A DNA stretch of 64,000 nucleotides, taken from contig NC_092795.1 of NCBI RefSeq assembly GCF_918797505.1, positions 59,184,916 through 59,248,915 of the forward strand. The letters are read 5' to 3'. Each line of letters opens with the position of its first letter. The stretch's first letter is position 1. The notes beneath the pieces are model-generated. The model made no database searches. It was given only the letters and a program-made list of their open reading frames with translations, and had not been told where the DNA came from. This stretch comes from Bemisia tabaci (taxonomy: Eukaryota > Arthropoda > Insecta > Hemiptera > Aleyrodidae). Below, piece after piece: positions 1 to 10,340 of this stretch. Made by a program: the position numbers and the translations under genes.

Positions 1-248
1 TGCAAAAAGGAACCACTAGCATTGCAATGTTGCTAAGATTGTGCAACTTCTTTTGTCTTGGAGGAAAAACCCGATTATCCCTTAATAGTTTGTATTTTAC
101 TCGCTAAAAACTTTAAATTCAAGACAAAAATTACCATCTAAATTTCATAGTTTTTCACAATTTCCGCAATTTTATTGCAAAGGATGAAGTTGCACAATCT
201 TAGCATCATTGCAGTGCTAGTGGTTCCTTTTTGCAAAATGCAATCCAT
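1..248. repeat. MITE family A, left tip cut by window start
   Basis: The two ends are inverted copies of each other: TGCAAAAAGGAACCACTAGC at position 1 pairs with its complement ending near 236, followed by the terminal GCAATCCAT. The arms, about 50 bp, also include a TTGCTAAGATTGTGCAACTT block. No coding capacity. A complete relative at 8223-8482 shows that the missing tip is ATGGATTGCATTT. It sits in a neto intron. Confidence 0.8.
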
Positions 249-432
249 TTGATCTGTGTTAGAAATTCTTGTTAATATCTCGTTCAGGACCTGAAATTCG
301 AACTTCCCGTCGTGAGAAGCATCCTCTGCGTCAAAGTTTGTGGCACAGAAAGCAAAGCATGTGGCCCTCTCTTCTAGTTTAGACCTTGTCTAGTGGCCAT
401 TCTTATGCCGTGGTTTTCCTCTTACATGACAG

Positions 433-679
433 ATCCAGCTGAACTGGATGAAGTTCAACTTGGATCGGCCGAACGACTGCGACTCGAACTTCGTGGACGT
501 GTTCCCGGAGCGGACGGACCTTCCGTCGCGGCTCCACAACTTCTGCGGCTCCATCGCCGAGATCGTCCAGTCGCCCTCCAACATCCTCCACGTCCGATTC
601 GTCGCCGAGGCCAAAGCCATCAACTCCACCTTCGAAGCCCTCTTCACCGCCTTCCGGGACAAGGGCAAGGGTGGCGTCT
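433..679 (+). CDS. neto: neto exon: second half of CUB2
   Basis: The acceptor is a pyrimidine-rich tract ending in ACATGACAG; the donor is GTAAGT. It reads IQLNWMKFNLDR onward and contains the last two CUB cysteines (in NDCDSNF and NFCGSIAE). GC content is far above the flanking introns. It ends with one base of a Cys codon that is completed in the next exon. Confidence 0.88.
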
Positions 680-3600
680 GTAAGTCACAAAATCCTCTCT
701 CCTATCATTTACACAGTGAGAAAATTAAGCAGCTTTTCGTGTTAATATGGAAAGTAGAACACAAAGTGACCTGAACGTACGCTTAATATCTTTCGGTTAG
801 AAATCTTTGGGTAGAAACATTGCGATCTCGTTAAAAATCAACTCGAGCCGCTATAGCGCAATGATTATTGAAATTGATAGACAAAGAAGACATAAAGAAC
901 ATGGAGTGATCTTATCGGTTGAAACGGGTGGTTGTTGTAGACTAAAGGGAAAAATTCTGGACTAACAATAGGGTCTCTCGCGTGTTGCCGTTAGTCAGTC
1001 TATTACTTACCTCCTTTGTCCATTGCACCCACCCGCTTGCGCCAGTAGGATCGCTTTATTCCCCTTTTGTATTTTTTGTCTATCGCTTTGTCTATCAATT
1101 TCAATGATCAGGATCGAATCTGAATAGCATTGGCGTTATAGTAGAATGTGATAGCCGCTCGCAAGTCGCAACCTCCGAATGACAACAAGAGAAACATGAG
1201 TACATTAATTTAACCAAACACTTTCTTCATCTCCAGATGTTTCAGAATAATCTACGGTTTCGGTTGCTTTAAACCGAAAATTCGGTCGATCAACCAAGTC
1301 CTTTAGGTTGATCTGACTGAAAAAAAGTTACTCAAAGTAAACCAAATCAACCATAAACACGGAGATATTGACCGTGAACGTAGAGTTTCAAGTTTACAGG
1401 TTATTTGGTCACGCTGTTTGTTCCGGGTTCAGATACCGTAAATTCTGGGTTTAGGAGCCATCTGTTCCATTGTTGCCGTGGGCACGTAATTGTGAGCAGT
1501 TGGAGCTTCGGTTCCTAGGACCGTAATTTACGGCCTTTGAACTCGGACGGTTGGTAAATCTGTTAGAACTGGATAATCTTTTTCTAGTATTTTATACTCA
1601 TGTTAAGAACTTCGGGCACCGGCATCCGCACCCTATATGATAAGAAAGAGGGAGTCAAAAAGGGAGGCCGTCTGAAACTAATTAGGCTGAGGCTTTAAAA
1701 AATGCTAAAAAAATATCATACGGGCAGCAGACCATACTAGCAGTGTTAAACAAAAATGGGCCATTTTTCTCAGAGGAGAATTCAGCTCATTCTAAATGGT
1801 GGGTAAGATTCCTCATTTATCCTCTTAAAGAACGCTAGTCAGTGTCAAATTTTTGTCGTGAAAAGTAAGCTCTGTCTCCGAATCACCCACTCTCCCTGCA
1901 AAAGCTAAACTAAAAAGAAAAATTGCATGGTACAGCTATTTCGACACTCGAATAGCTTAAATTGTATATCTACTGAGATCAAGGCGCCCTCACTTTGTCA
2001 CGGGTATTTCATTTGAACTGCATTTAGCAGAAAAGAACGAAGCCACATCAGCTATTGCCAAATTTAACTGGGCAATTTAAATTTTTACGAAAGAACGTTA
2101 GTGCAGATTCCTTTGAACATTTTGAGGAATTTGCTTCGTACTATGAAGAAAATTCACTGAAATTGGCACAAAAATCCGCACCACTATTTTCATGTAAAAA
2201 ATTAAATTGCCCAATCAAATTTGGCAATAGCTGATGTGGCTTGTTTCCTTTCTGCTAAACGCGGTCCATTTGTTTATTGACTCAAGAGCAATGTTTGCGA
2301 GAGGATATAATCTTTTGAAAGGAGTCGAAAGGAAATCTCTCCTTGAAGATAAGATCAGGTATAAAAAGTCGCGCTTTGTATTTCGTATTGGAATGAATTC
2401 TTTGTATTTTCCGCAGGCGACGACGCTACGGAATACGATTGCGAGGATGCCACGTGTATCTCACTCGACCTCAAGTGCAATGACCGGCCCAACTGCCGCT
2501 TTAGGTGGGACGAGGCTGACTGTGAGGTAAGAATCTAGTTTCAAAATCAGTCAACCCTCTTTCTTTCCAAGTTTAATTTATGCTAAGTCAAGTTAAGCTG
2601 TGAAGTGAGCATGCATGCGCTATTCCAAAATCTAGGTCATTGTATCTGGAGCATTGTTGCATATTCAATGTCTTCTCGTGGTATATGTATTCCACTCTTC
2701 TTTCAAAGTACACGCACACTGAGCGGCGATCCTTTCAAGTCTAAAAAAAAGGACCGAATCCTTGTTCTTTTCACACAGTGACGACAATTATGGTTGCCCT
2801 AGGAAAAATCGTCGTTTTAGAATTTACTCATCAAGATTTGATCATCGAAGAAGGCAGTGTGCGCAGAAATAGATAATTAATATCACTCCGTGAAACTGTG
2901 GTTACAGAAATTGACAACCTAAAAAAAGAAATTTGAAGGAGATAAATTTTATGATTCTTAACACAATAAAGAAAATTACTCCTTTTGGATAAAATTGTTT
3001 GCTCTATTACGTTGGATGTTTAATTTGCTTTCAGAACAAGTTGGATGCGTTCGGGAAGATCATGCAGTCGCAACATATCATCATTATTTTAATTATTTTT
3101 GTGCTCATTTTGGCTGGTATGTGTTTTGCATTTATTTTCAACATTACGAGGAAGCTAATCCACGACCAACGAATAATACGGGTAAGTTTTTTCGCCATCT
3201 GCTAAATTTTTTCAATGTGGCGTTTTTATTAAAAAGCGTCCAATTTGCTTTATTTATATCCTTTCAAAACGGTGCCTTTGAAATAATATTTGCTTTATAC
3301 CAAGTGTGACACCTCCCTGCTTGGAAGCTACTGTCAGAAGATATGATGAATCATCAGAAACTAACTTTATTTCGATAAAATACAGCCATCTTCATTCGCA
3401 AAAACTATTTTCACTCCTAATGGTAAGGAAAATGCAGCTTCTCATTTGCTGGATACAAAATGTATCAGTCTTAAGGGGATTAATTGGTAGAACGGATCAT
3501 TTTGGCATTAGCGTGGCATTACCTGATATTCAAATAATAGAAGAAAAAGCTGCTGAAGGAACAACTTTGCATACAGTTCTGCGGGCTATTTATTGAAATT

Positions 3601-6600
3601 GATCGATTGACAATGCTAAAGACGAGGTTACAGGATATTTCGTCCACGATTTTTTGTCCGCGCTCATGTTTTTTCTAGTAGTTTACGTCAACGCGTTTGT
3701 TTGGCAGGAGAGTTTTGGTCCAGTTACCGATTAGTTAATTGGTCCACATGTGAATACAAACGACAATAATTGCTCACGACGTTTTTGAATGGAATAGTAT
3801 AAGATCTTGGAAGAATGAAGGTTTGCTGTTTTTGTTTTTGTTCGTTTGTTTGGTCCAACGGAGAAAAACATATAATTGAGATTTTTGGTTATAATAGGGG
3901 AGCGTCAATTCCACGAGAGAAAATTCACCAAAACTTTCTGCACCTCTTTGGTGTACCAGGACTAATTATCATTCGAGAAAAGCCCATCTTGTTATACCTG
4001 AACCGGATAAACTCTTTGATTTGCCTCAGCTAAAGTCTCTTAGATTTTTCCTGTGTAAGATAATTTCGCTACGGCCCCAGCGTGCCGCGGCTTTCGAGCT
4101 ACTATTTCGCCACGAAGGTGTTGCACAGTATCATACGAGATTGAAGGCACCCCAACGTATCATGATTGATGACATTTTTCAAAGGCACGAAGTTCGTCGC
4201 AAATTAAATCGAGTGACGACGACGAAAAGAGAGCGATAGTAAAAAAACTTCTTAAGTCCTAATATCTGTATTCAAAACGTTTATCGACATGATTTTTGAA
4301 CTTCATTAGAGGAAAAAGTGATCTGATTCAAGCAGAAATATGTATGCTCACATTTACCGCCGAGAAGATTTTCTTATGAACCAATGAAGAAAGGAATGCT
4401 TGTTCAAAAAAGAAAAGATGCTTGTAGAAAGAGAAAAGTTAATTACATCAAGCAGTAACCCGTTTTCATTCAGCCATTTTATTATTGGTTCAAAATAAAA
4501 TCTTCTTGACGGCATACTCAAGAATATTTTTGCCTAAATCAAGTTACTTTTATCTCTTATGCAATTCAAAAATTATGCCAAACGGCATTAAATATGGATG
4601 CTATCACTTAGTGAGTTTGTAGACCACCGCTCTCTTTTTGTACCGTAGTATCTTGATTTAATTTACGAGGAAAGTTCCACACTCTTAAAGGATGCCTGTT
4701 GCCTGTCATCCTTAATAAATTGGAGCGCCTTCAATTTCGTATGATACTGCGCAACACCTCTGCTGTGAAATAGTTGCTTGAGGCGCCGTAGCACGCTGCG
4801 GCGAGATAGAGCGCATTAGCGCCTACAAACCTAACGGGATACTTCACGCATTGCGCAATGCGTGATGTATCCCCTTAGGTTTGTAGGCGCCAGTGCGCGT
4901 GTTCCGCTGCAGCAGCGCGCCGCTCTGTGTTAGGTTCTCATATTTACATTCACGGAGTCAGCGACTTCCAACTCATGATTTTGAAATTTTTGCACACTCT
5001 GCATGGTTTATTCTCATTTAAATTGAGGGGAAAAAATTTGTATTAAAGGAAAATGTAATTTATGTTTGAATGTCCTGAAACCGATAAGCACTGTTAGAAA
5101 TCTGGTACTAGCTGCTAGATCTCCTCAGGTTATATTTAGCATACGCGCTCTGAGCTCCTAAATTTTCATTTTTTTTTTTTTTTTCATAGTTCGCTTTACC
5201 ATTCTACAAGGTCAATGGAAATTGTCAAAATAGCGTCCGAGCGGAAAATTTTATCGAACGAATCCACCGAGTTTTGCAAAATTGTCAATAATCATCCGAA
5301 AAACTTGGAGATCGTTTGGATACGATCGAGAATATAGACGATTTTTATCTTCAACCATACTGCCGGGCTAAGAAAACGCCTTATGAACCTTGGGAAAATT
5401 CACCAAAACTTTCTGCACCTCTTTGGTGTAACAGGACTAATTATCATTCAAGAAAATCCCATCTTGTTATACTTGAATCGGATAAACCTCTTGATTTGCC
5501 TCAGTTAATGGTTCTTAGATTTTTCCTGTTTACGATTACTTCGCGACTGCTCCGGCGTGCCGCGGCGCTTCGAGCTACTATTTTGCCACGGAATTGGTGC
5601 ACAGTATCATCCGAGATTGAAGGCACCCCAACGTATCATGATTGACGGCATCTTTCAAAATCACGAAGTTTCCTCGCAAATTAAATCGAGTGACGACGAT
5701 GAAAAGAGAGCGATAGTCAAAGTCCTAGTATCTGTATTCAATAACGTTTAGAATGATTCTTGAACTTCATTAAAAGAAAAAATGACTTGTTTCAAGCAGA
5801 AATATGCTCAAAACCGCCGAGAAGATTTCCTCATGAATAAATAAAGGAAATAATTCTTGTTCAAAGAAGAAAAGACGCTTATATAAAAAGAAAAGTCACT
5901 TACATCAAGCTTACCCGCTTTCATTCAGCTATTTTATTATTGATTCAAAATAAAATCTTCTTGACGGTATACTCAAGAATGTTTCTGCCTAAATCGAGTC
6001 ACTTTTTCTCCAATGAAATTTAAAAATTATACTACACGTTATTAAATACGGATGCTAGGACTCAGTGAGTTTTTGGACCACCGCTCTCTTTTTGTGCCGC
6101 AGTACCTTGATTTATTTTGCGAGAAAAGCTCTGTACTCTTAAAGGATGCCTGTCATTCTTAATGTGTTGGAGCGCCTTCAATTTCGTATGATACTGTGCA
6201 ACACCTCTGTGGTGAAATAGTTGCTGGAAGCCGCGCGTGTCACGCTGCGGGCGGCCGGCCAGCGCGAACGCGGATTGGCGCCTACAAACCTAACAGGGAT
6301 ACTTCACGCATTGCGCAATGCGTGAAGTATCCCTGTTAGGTTTGTAGGCGCCAGTCCGCATGTCGCGCTGCTAACACGGCGCTCCGCTCTGTGTCAGGCT
6401 CTAATATTTAAACTCGCGGAGTCAGCGTTTTTCAACTCATGATTCTGAAATATTGGCACATTCTACATGAATTATTCTCATTTAAATCGATGAAAAAAAA
6501 TATGTATCAAAGGAAAATATAATATGTGTTTTGTAAATATTAAGGTGTTTCCGTGTCTTTAATGGGGTCCATTTTACCACGTGGTCACTGAAATGGAATT

Positions 6601-9600
6601 GGAATTTGGTGTGCAGCCAAGTGCTAGAAATAATGTAAAATTTTTTTAAAAAACTTACATTTTATCAACAAACTTAGACCGAAGCTTTTCGAAGCAAACG
6701 CTTCATCGTCAGGGTCACAAAATTGATATCACAAAGGCCATAATTTAAATTTCAAACAAGGTAACAGATTTCATTGATGGTAACAATTGATAACGAGCTA
6801 TTATTCTATCATTATTTGCTACCATTATTTCTAGCACTCGGCTACACACCAAATTCCAATATATTCAGTGCTAATACCTTCAGACATTGCATTACAATGT
6901 TCACTGACTTTGTTTTTTTTTCCACTTAAATGAAGAAATAAAAATGATTGTATTTTTTAGGAACACACGAAGCAATCGCGGGAGGGGCGGCTGGACCAGC
7001 TGGGACGGAAGACGCCGGCGGGGTCGATGATGATCACGCCGGTGGCGACGATCGTGCCGAAGATGAGCAAGAGCTCGGTGAGCCTCGAGTCCTCGCGCTC
7101 GCGTTCGGCGTCGCCGGTGCGGCAGCTCCAGCTCCCGGGCCTCGGGCACGGCCACAGCCACGGCCACGGCCTCAACGACCACAAGGCCCGCGACCCCGCC
7201 AGGGACTGCTTCGTCCCCGCCACGCCCACCCCCGGACCAGGGCCCGGACCCGGACACCCCATCGGCGTCTGCCAGAAGCACGACCCCGGCGATGTCAACC
7301 TCATGTTCCTCAGGCATGAGCGGCAAAGGGTAAGTCTCCACGTATGTCTCGCCTTCAACGAGTTAATTGGATTGCATTTCTGCAAAAAGGAACGAGGAAC
7401 ATTCCAATGTTGCTGAGATTGTGCAACTTACATTCTTCGCAAAAAAGTACTGAAATCGTGTAAAAAATTACAATTACCAAGGTAATTTAGTCTTGAATTA
7501 ATGGCTTATCGGGAGCCAAGATGAAACATAATTGGACGTATTTCTGTCAAACGGAACTAAGCGCCATAGCGGTAGGAGGGTAGAGGGGGGCTTGGATTGG
7601 CGGCGGAACCGGGCGTCGGGCTCGTTCCGTCCTATACTCGCAATGCTTTTCCATGGCGCTTAGTTCCGTTTGACAGAACGCGCTATCCGGCATTCTAAAT
7701 TCCTCAAAAGGAACTCGAATTGGCGCTTAGTTCCGTTTGACAGAAATACGTCCAATTAGATTATCAGTTTATATTTGCAAGGTAAAAAAGTTGCACAATT
7801 TTAGCAACATTTGAATAATCTTTGTTCCCATTTGCGAAATGCAATCCAATCATGAAAATGTACAAAAAATGGGACGCGATCTGGAATAGGGATTCCCTCT
7901 TCCAAAAATTAAAAATACAATTATTAGCACCACTGCATAGTAAAAGGAAATCTGAACATTTGGTGCAAGTTTGACCCTGAAATGTCAAAAATTAAGGAAG
8001 GTATCTTAAGTTATACGTTAAATTTTAAGATCAAAGTTTAAGTTGAATTTAGATTAGGAGTTCTGACGCACACACAAAAAAGCAGTTACTAGCTATTTCC
8101 GAGGCTCAAAGCACCGCACAAAAAAATCCGTACAAATTTTCTCTCGTAAAAAATTAAATTGCACAGTTAAATTTGCTAATAGCTGACGTGGTTCGGTTCC
8201 TTCCTGCTAAACGAGGTTCATTATGGATTGCATTTTGCAAAAAGGAACCAAAAGCATTGCAATGTTGTTAAAATTGTGCGACTCCTTTTGTCCTGGGAGA
8301 AAAACCTGATCATCCATAAAAGTTTTCTATTTAACACGCGAAAAACTGTAAATTTAAGACACAAATTACCGTGTAAATTCCATGTATTTGCATGATTACA
8401 GTGCTTTATTTCTAAGGGTGGAGTTGCACAATCTTAGCAACATGGCAATGCTCTTGGTTCCTTTTTGCAAAATGCAATCCATTTGTGACTCAATTTTTTT
8501 CTATCTCTCTCCTTCTGTCCCAGGTGAGTCACGAGTACGACGCGGGTGACGAGGAGGAGGAAGACGGGCTGTACCTGCGGGACGGGAACACGCCTTTGGC
8601 GCCGGAAATGAAGGACTGCGAGTGTCAGACGCGGGAGAGCCTCTTCCACAACACCTCCGAGGAGAGCTACAACCTCCCGGCGCCGACGCCCCCGCCGCCG
8701 CTGCCCCCGATGCAGAGGTCATATCAGAAGCACGGCTCCGGTTCGGGCTCCGGCTCCGGGTCGCCGGGCAAACGACCCCACGAGGCCTTCCAGACGCTGC
8801 CCATCAAGCCCCAGGCCAGGGCCAACCACCACCCGCCCACCGGACACAACTTCACCACTTTCGGATACAGTACAAATCCCAGGTGAGGTCTATAGCATGT
8901 CCATGTCCATGGTCAAAGTGCAGAAGTGCGTATCTCGGAAAACACGATTTTCCGGGAGCGTACGCGTGAAGCCCCAATTTTTATGAGCACACCGATCGAA
9001 ATCGGCGTGTGGTGCCGATTTTTCAACCCTGTCAGGCATGTATTTATGACGTGGAAGAGAGGGGTCAAAAAATATTCAGAGGTTAATGTTAGAAGACCTA
9101 TGATTAGGATTGGATTACTAAGTGTTAGTAGATACCGCTCAAAGCGATCGGAATTTTGAACGTAACTCGAAGGAAGTACCTCGTTAAGTACCGGAGTACT
9201 TTAGATGTGTGACCCAAACCCTTCAGTAGATGCCAAAGTACTTCAGATGTCTGACACAAACTTCGGCAGCTGGACCTTAAATTTTCGGATCCGTGATCCG
9301 AAAACTTCAGCGATCCATACGACCACAACTTCTGGTCCCATGCACGAAGTTTTTCTCCGTGTAGAAGTAGCGTGTGTACCTAATTAACTGTGTGTACTTA
9401 ATTTCTCTACGCACGTAAAGTTTTATTACGTATGATCCAGGAATTATAGTCCCTAACCGCAAAATGTAATATAATTTATGAACGTTGCGAAACCCAGTAT
9501 TGCTCGTCTGAATGAAAGTGGTTTGATTTCAGGTGTGGGACAACGAGCTCAAGTTCGAACTCGCAGCCTAAAGAGCTGCCGAAATTCAAGGCGGAGGCGG

Positions 9601-9743
9601 TGATCGAGATGGACAAGCTCTCGGCGACGGGGTCCGGCTCGGAATCGGCCTCCGGCTCGAGCAGCGGCGGCACCGTGGCCGACCCCCGGCCGTTCAGCAT
9701 CCAGTCCTCCAAGTCGGCGCCGGACGTCATCGTCACCCATTGA
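433..9743 (+). CDS. neto: Neto (neuropilin and tolloid-like) protein, 3' six coding exons
   Basis: Seen: joining 433-679, 2417-2526, 3035-3181, 6961-7329, 8524-8882 and 9533-9743 gives one open frame of 480 residues plus TGA. Every junction is AG/GT and phase-compatible. Order: C-terminal half of a CUB domain (DC..NFVDVF, then NFCGS, residues 1-82), LDLa module with six cysteines (83, 91, 96, 103, 109, 118), hydrophobic helix (about 134-155), then a basic stop-transfer segment and a cytoplasmic tail of about 325 residues rich in Ser, Pro, Gly and His. Known: CUB-CUB-LDLa-TM is the Neto architecture. Neto proteins are auxiliary subunits of kainate-type glutamate receptors and, in flies, cluster receptors at the neuromuscular synapse. 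The end of CUB2 followed directly by LDLa, and the NC.F.WDE..C signature, match the family. CUB1, the start of CUB2 and the signal peptide lie upstream of the window. The C terminus is VIVTH. The exact exon 433 start is inferred from a pyrimidine-rich acceptor. Confidence 0.9.
1109..1345 (-). repeat. Degenerate tRNA-derived SINE copy
   Basis: It aligns by eye with the better copy at 35881-36090: GATCAGGATCGAA, then a CGCAAGTCGCAACCTC-like block, GAGTACATTA, a CTTTC.TCATC block and GAAAAA...TTACTCAAAGTAA. Its B-box-like element is weaker than in the second copy. Located in a neto intron. Confidence 0.5.
1380..2011. other. neto intron, no feature recognised
   Basis: Unique-looking intron sequence. 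There is a loose inverted pair around 1435-1450 and 1520-1540 (ACCGTAAATT / AATTTACGG) that may be an old foldback element. Nothing coding is seen. Confidence 0.4.
2012..2270. repeat. MITE family C, copy 1
   Basis: Terminal inverted repeats: GCATTTAGCAGAAAAGAAC on the left and the complement of GGACCGCGTTTAGCAGAAAG on the right, each followed inward by CCACATCAGCTATTGCCAAA. The centre is AT-rich and noncoding. The right tip is better preserved than the left. Inserted in the neto intron about 150 bp before the LDLa exon. Confidence 0.85.
2417..2526 (+). CDS. neto: neto exon: LDL-receptor class A module
   Basis: Acceptor TTTTCCGCAG, donor GTAAGA. The exon carries essentially the whole LDLa module, with five of its six cysteines in this exon and the first split across the preceding junction, ending WDEADCE. 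The usual calcium-binding D.SDE motif is replaced by WDEADC, as in vertebrate NETO proteins (WDE..C). Confidence 0.9.
2527..3034. other. neto intron, nothing recognised
   Basis: AT-rich intron between the LDLa and transmembrane exons. No inverted repeat or open frame of note is visible. Confidence 0.5.
3035..3181 (+). CDS. neto: neto exon: transmembrane segment
   Basis: Acceptor TTTGCTTTCAG, donor GTAAGT; 49 codons, phase 0 on both sides. Reads NKLDAFGKIMQSQH, then a run of about 22 hydrophobic residues (IIIILIIFVLILAGMCFAFI), then a basic juxtamembrane segment (TRKLIHDQR). This fixes the topology: LDLa outside, tail inside. Confidence 0.9.
3629..5390. repeat. Foldback repeat family D, long copy D1
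   Basis: Shares about 1.7 kb with 26750-28410, from a GTTACAGGATATTTCGTC-like start to a GGGCTAAGAAA end. Internally it folds back: about 4100-4250 (GGTGTTGCACAGTATCATAC) is the inverse of about 4610-4770 (GTATGATACTGCGCAACACC). It carries the palindrome centred on CGCATTGCGCAATGCG at 4826-4893. No transposase frame is visible. Sits in the neto intron. Confidence 0.8.
4826..4893. repeat. Core palindrome of family D (copy 1)
   Basis: Arms: GCGCCTACAAACCTAACGGG, then ATACTTCACGCATTGCG, mirrored to TTTGTAGGCGC. Slightly imperfect here (GTGATGTAT on the right arm). It would form a long stem with almost no loop. Confidence 0.85.
5391..6560. repeat. Family D, copy D2, in tandem with D1
   Basis: Restarts with the block AATTCACCAAAACTTTCTGC that also occurs inside D1 (near 3925), so the two are a head-to-tail partial duplication. 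Its palindrome at 6270-6352 is essentially perfect (GGGATACTTCACGCATTGCG and mirror). The end, TGTGTTTTGTAAATATTAAG, matches in inverse the boundary of copy D6 near 43390. Confidence 0.8.
6598..6860. repeat. MITE with ATTGGAATTTGGTGTG terminal repeats
   Basis: The left end, ATTGGAATTTGGTGTGCAGC, pairs with the right-end complement finishing CACACCAAATTCCAAT. The repeats continue inward through AAGTGCTAGAAATAATG. Length 263 bp. The interior contains a GAAGCTTTTCGAAGCAAACG block reminiscent of repeat-element termini. Single copy in the window. Confidence 0.75.
6961..7329 (+). CDS. neto: neto exon: cytoplasmic tail, part 1
   Basis: Acceptor TATTTTTTAG, donor GTAAGT; 123 codons, phase 0. Reads EHTKQSREGRLDQLGRK, then a Ser/Arg-rich stretch (SLESSRSRSASPVR), a His-Gly run (HGHSHGHG) and a Pro-Gly run (GPGPGPG). 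GC content is very high, which creates long overlapping spurious frames on both strands. Confidence 0.88.
7366..7850. repeat. MITE family A, interrupted by a family B insertion
   Basis: The outer ends, ATTGGATTGCATTTCTGCAA and the complement finishing GCAATCCAAT, belong to family A. The inner blocks GAGATTGTGCAACTT and TTGCACAATTTTAGCAAC also match family A. The element is split by a family B element at 7531-7756, so family B moved later than family A. Confidence 0.75.
7531..7756. repeat. MITE family B nested inside family A
   Basis: Left end ATTGGACGTATTTCTGTCAA, then ACGGAACTAAGCGCC. The right end is its complement, finishing AGAAATACGTCCAAT. The right arm is present twice as a direct repeat (near 7650-7678 and 7720-7756), with only the outer copy complete. 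Confidence 0.8.
8110..8222. repeat. Half copy of MITE family C (right arm only)
   Basis: Matches the right half of the 2012-2270 element: CGTAAAAAATTAAATTGC, TAGCTGACGTGGTTCGG and CTGCTAAACGAGG. The left arm is missing. It abuts the family A copy that starts at 8223. Confidence 0.7.
8223..8482. repeat. MITE family A, complete copy
   Basis: Perfect tips: ATGGATTGCATTTTGCAAAA and its complement TTTTGCAAAATGCAATCCAT. The arms of about 50 bp extend through AGGAACC..AGCATTGCAATG. 260 bp, AT-rich interior, no coding capacity. It ends only about 40 bp before a neto exon, so the insertion brought the element close to the acceptor. Confidence 0.85.
8524..8882 (+). CDS. neto: neto exon: cytoplasmic tail, part 2
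   Basis: Acceptor CTGTCCCAG, donor GTGAGG. It encodes an acidic patch (DAGDEEEEDGLYLRDG), a Pro run (PAPTPPPPLPPM), a Gly-Ser run (HGSGSGSGSGSPG) and ends FTTFGYSTNP plus two bases of Arg. The tail is low-complexity apart from short candidate motifs such as CECQTRESLF. Confidence 0.88.
8883..9532. other. neto last intron with decayed subrepeat element
   Basis: 8911-8955 carries a block (AAGTGCAGAAGTGCG, then ATCTCGGAAAACACGATTTT) that recurs inverted at 41581-41627. About 9150-9362 is rich in ACTTCAG/ACTTCGG words and closes with CTTCG..GTTTTTCTCCGTGT, the ACACGGAGAAA-type tip seen in other elements of this window. Confidence 0.5.
9533..9743 (+). CDS. neto: neto last coding exon
   Basis: Acceptor GATTTCAG. 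The first base completes AGG (Arg). The frame reads CGTTSSSSNSQPKELPKF, an EMDKLSATGSGSESASG stretch, then DPRPFSIQSSKSAPDVIVTH and TGA at 9741-9743. The C terminus is not a classical type 1 PDZ ligand (last residue His), unlike the TRV end known in vertebrate NETO1. Confidence 0.9.
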
Positions 9744-10021
9744 CAACCCGAGTGGGAGCCGTACAAGCGACGGTTCCCCCGGCACCAATCACCTGTAAAT
9801 ACCGTAGCGCAGCGCGTCACCTTCGCCCCGCAACCGTGCTATGACGCCGGTTCCGGCTTCCCGAGCTAGCGCCCAGCCAGCTAGAGCTTTCCTAGATGCT
9901 TCTCAGCTCCGCCCGACGAGCTGTCCGACCTCCGTGCAGCCCACAGGATCCAGGTTTTAACCGTGTAGGCAAATAGTATCCACGTGGTTAGAAACTTCAT
10001 CATTTAGAGACCCCACGCCCC
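9744..10021 (+). other. neto: Probable neto 3' UTR
   Basis: Immediately downstream of the stop codon; moderately GC-rich, then AT-rich. I could not fix the polyadenylation site: the first clear AATAAA on this strand is near 11533, past several MITEs. Confidence 0.45.
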
Positions 10022-10330
10022 CATAGAGAAGAAAAAGGAGGTGTTTGCATCTTGAGGTTTGTTTACCCTGTGACTTAGGTCGGTACAACCTGGCCAGCGA
10101 AATCCGGAATTCGAAATATGAAAAACGGACCATAATGTCCGATTTTTTGACTTAAATCGACTCATTATATAATTTCAAGCACTTTTTATAGAATGACCTT
10201 TTTTTTCTTAAATTACACCATTTCCAAGAAAATCGACAGGATAAACGTCGCTGTACCGACCTACGTCATCAAATCATCAAAAAAATTCCAAGATGCCCGA
10301 AATGCAAACACCTCCTTTTTTTTCTCTATG
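10022..10330. repeat. MITE with CATAGAGAA..GGAGGTGTTTGCA ends
   Basis: Left CATAGAGAAGAAAAAGGAGG then TGTTTGCATCTTG; right is the complement (TGCAAACACCTCC, then TTCTCTATG). A second inner inverted pair is GGTCGGTACA / GTACCGACCTA. It may be transcribed in the neto 3' UTR. Confidence 0.75.
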
Positions 10331-10340
10331 CCACGCCCCT

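Noticed and set aside
6901..7385. Minus-strand frames of 142-146 codons over the neto tail exon
   Set aside because: Shadows of a GC-rich plus-strand exon that has correct splice sites and phase.
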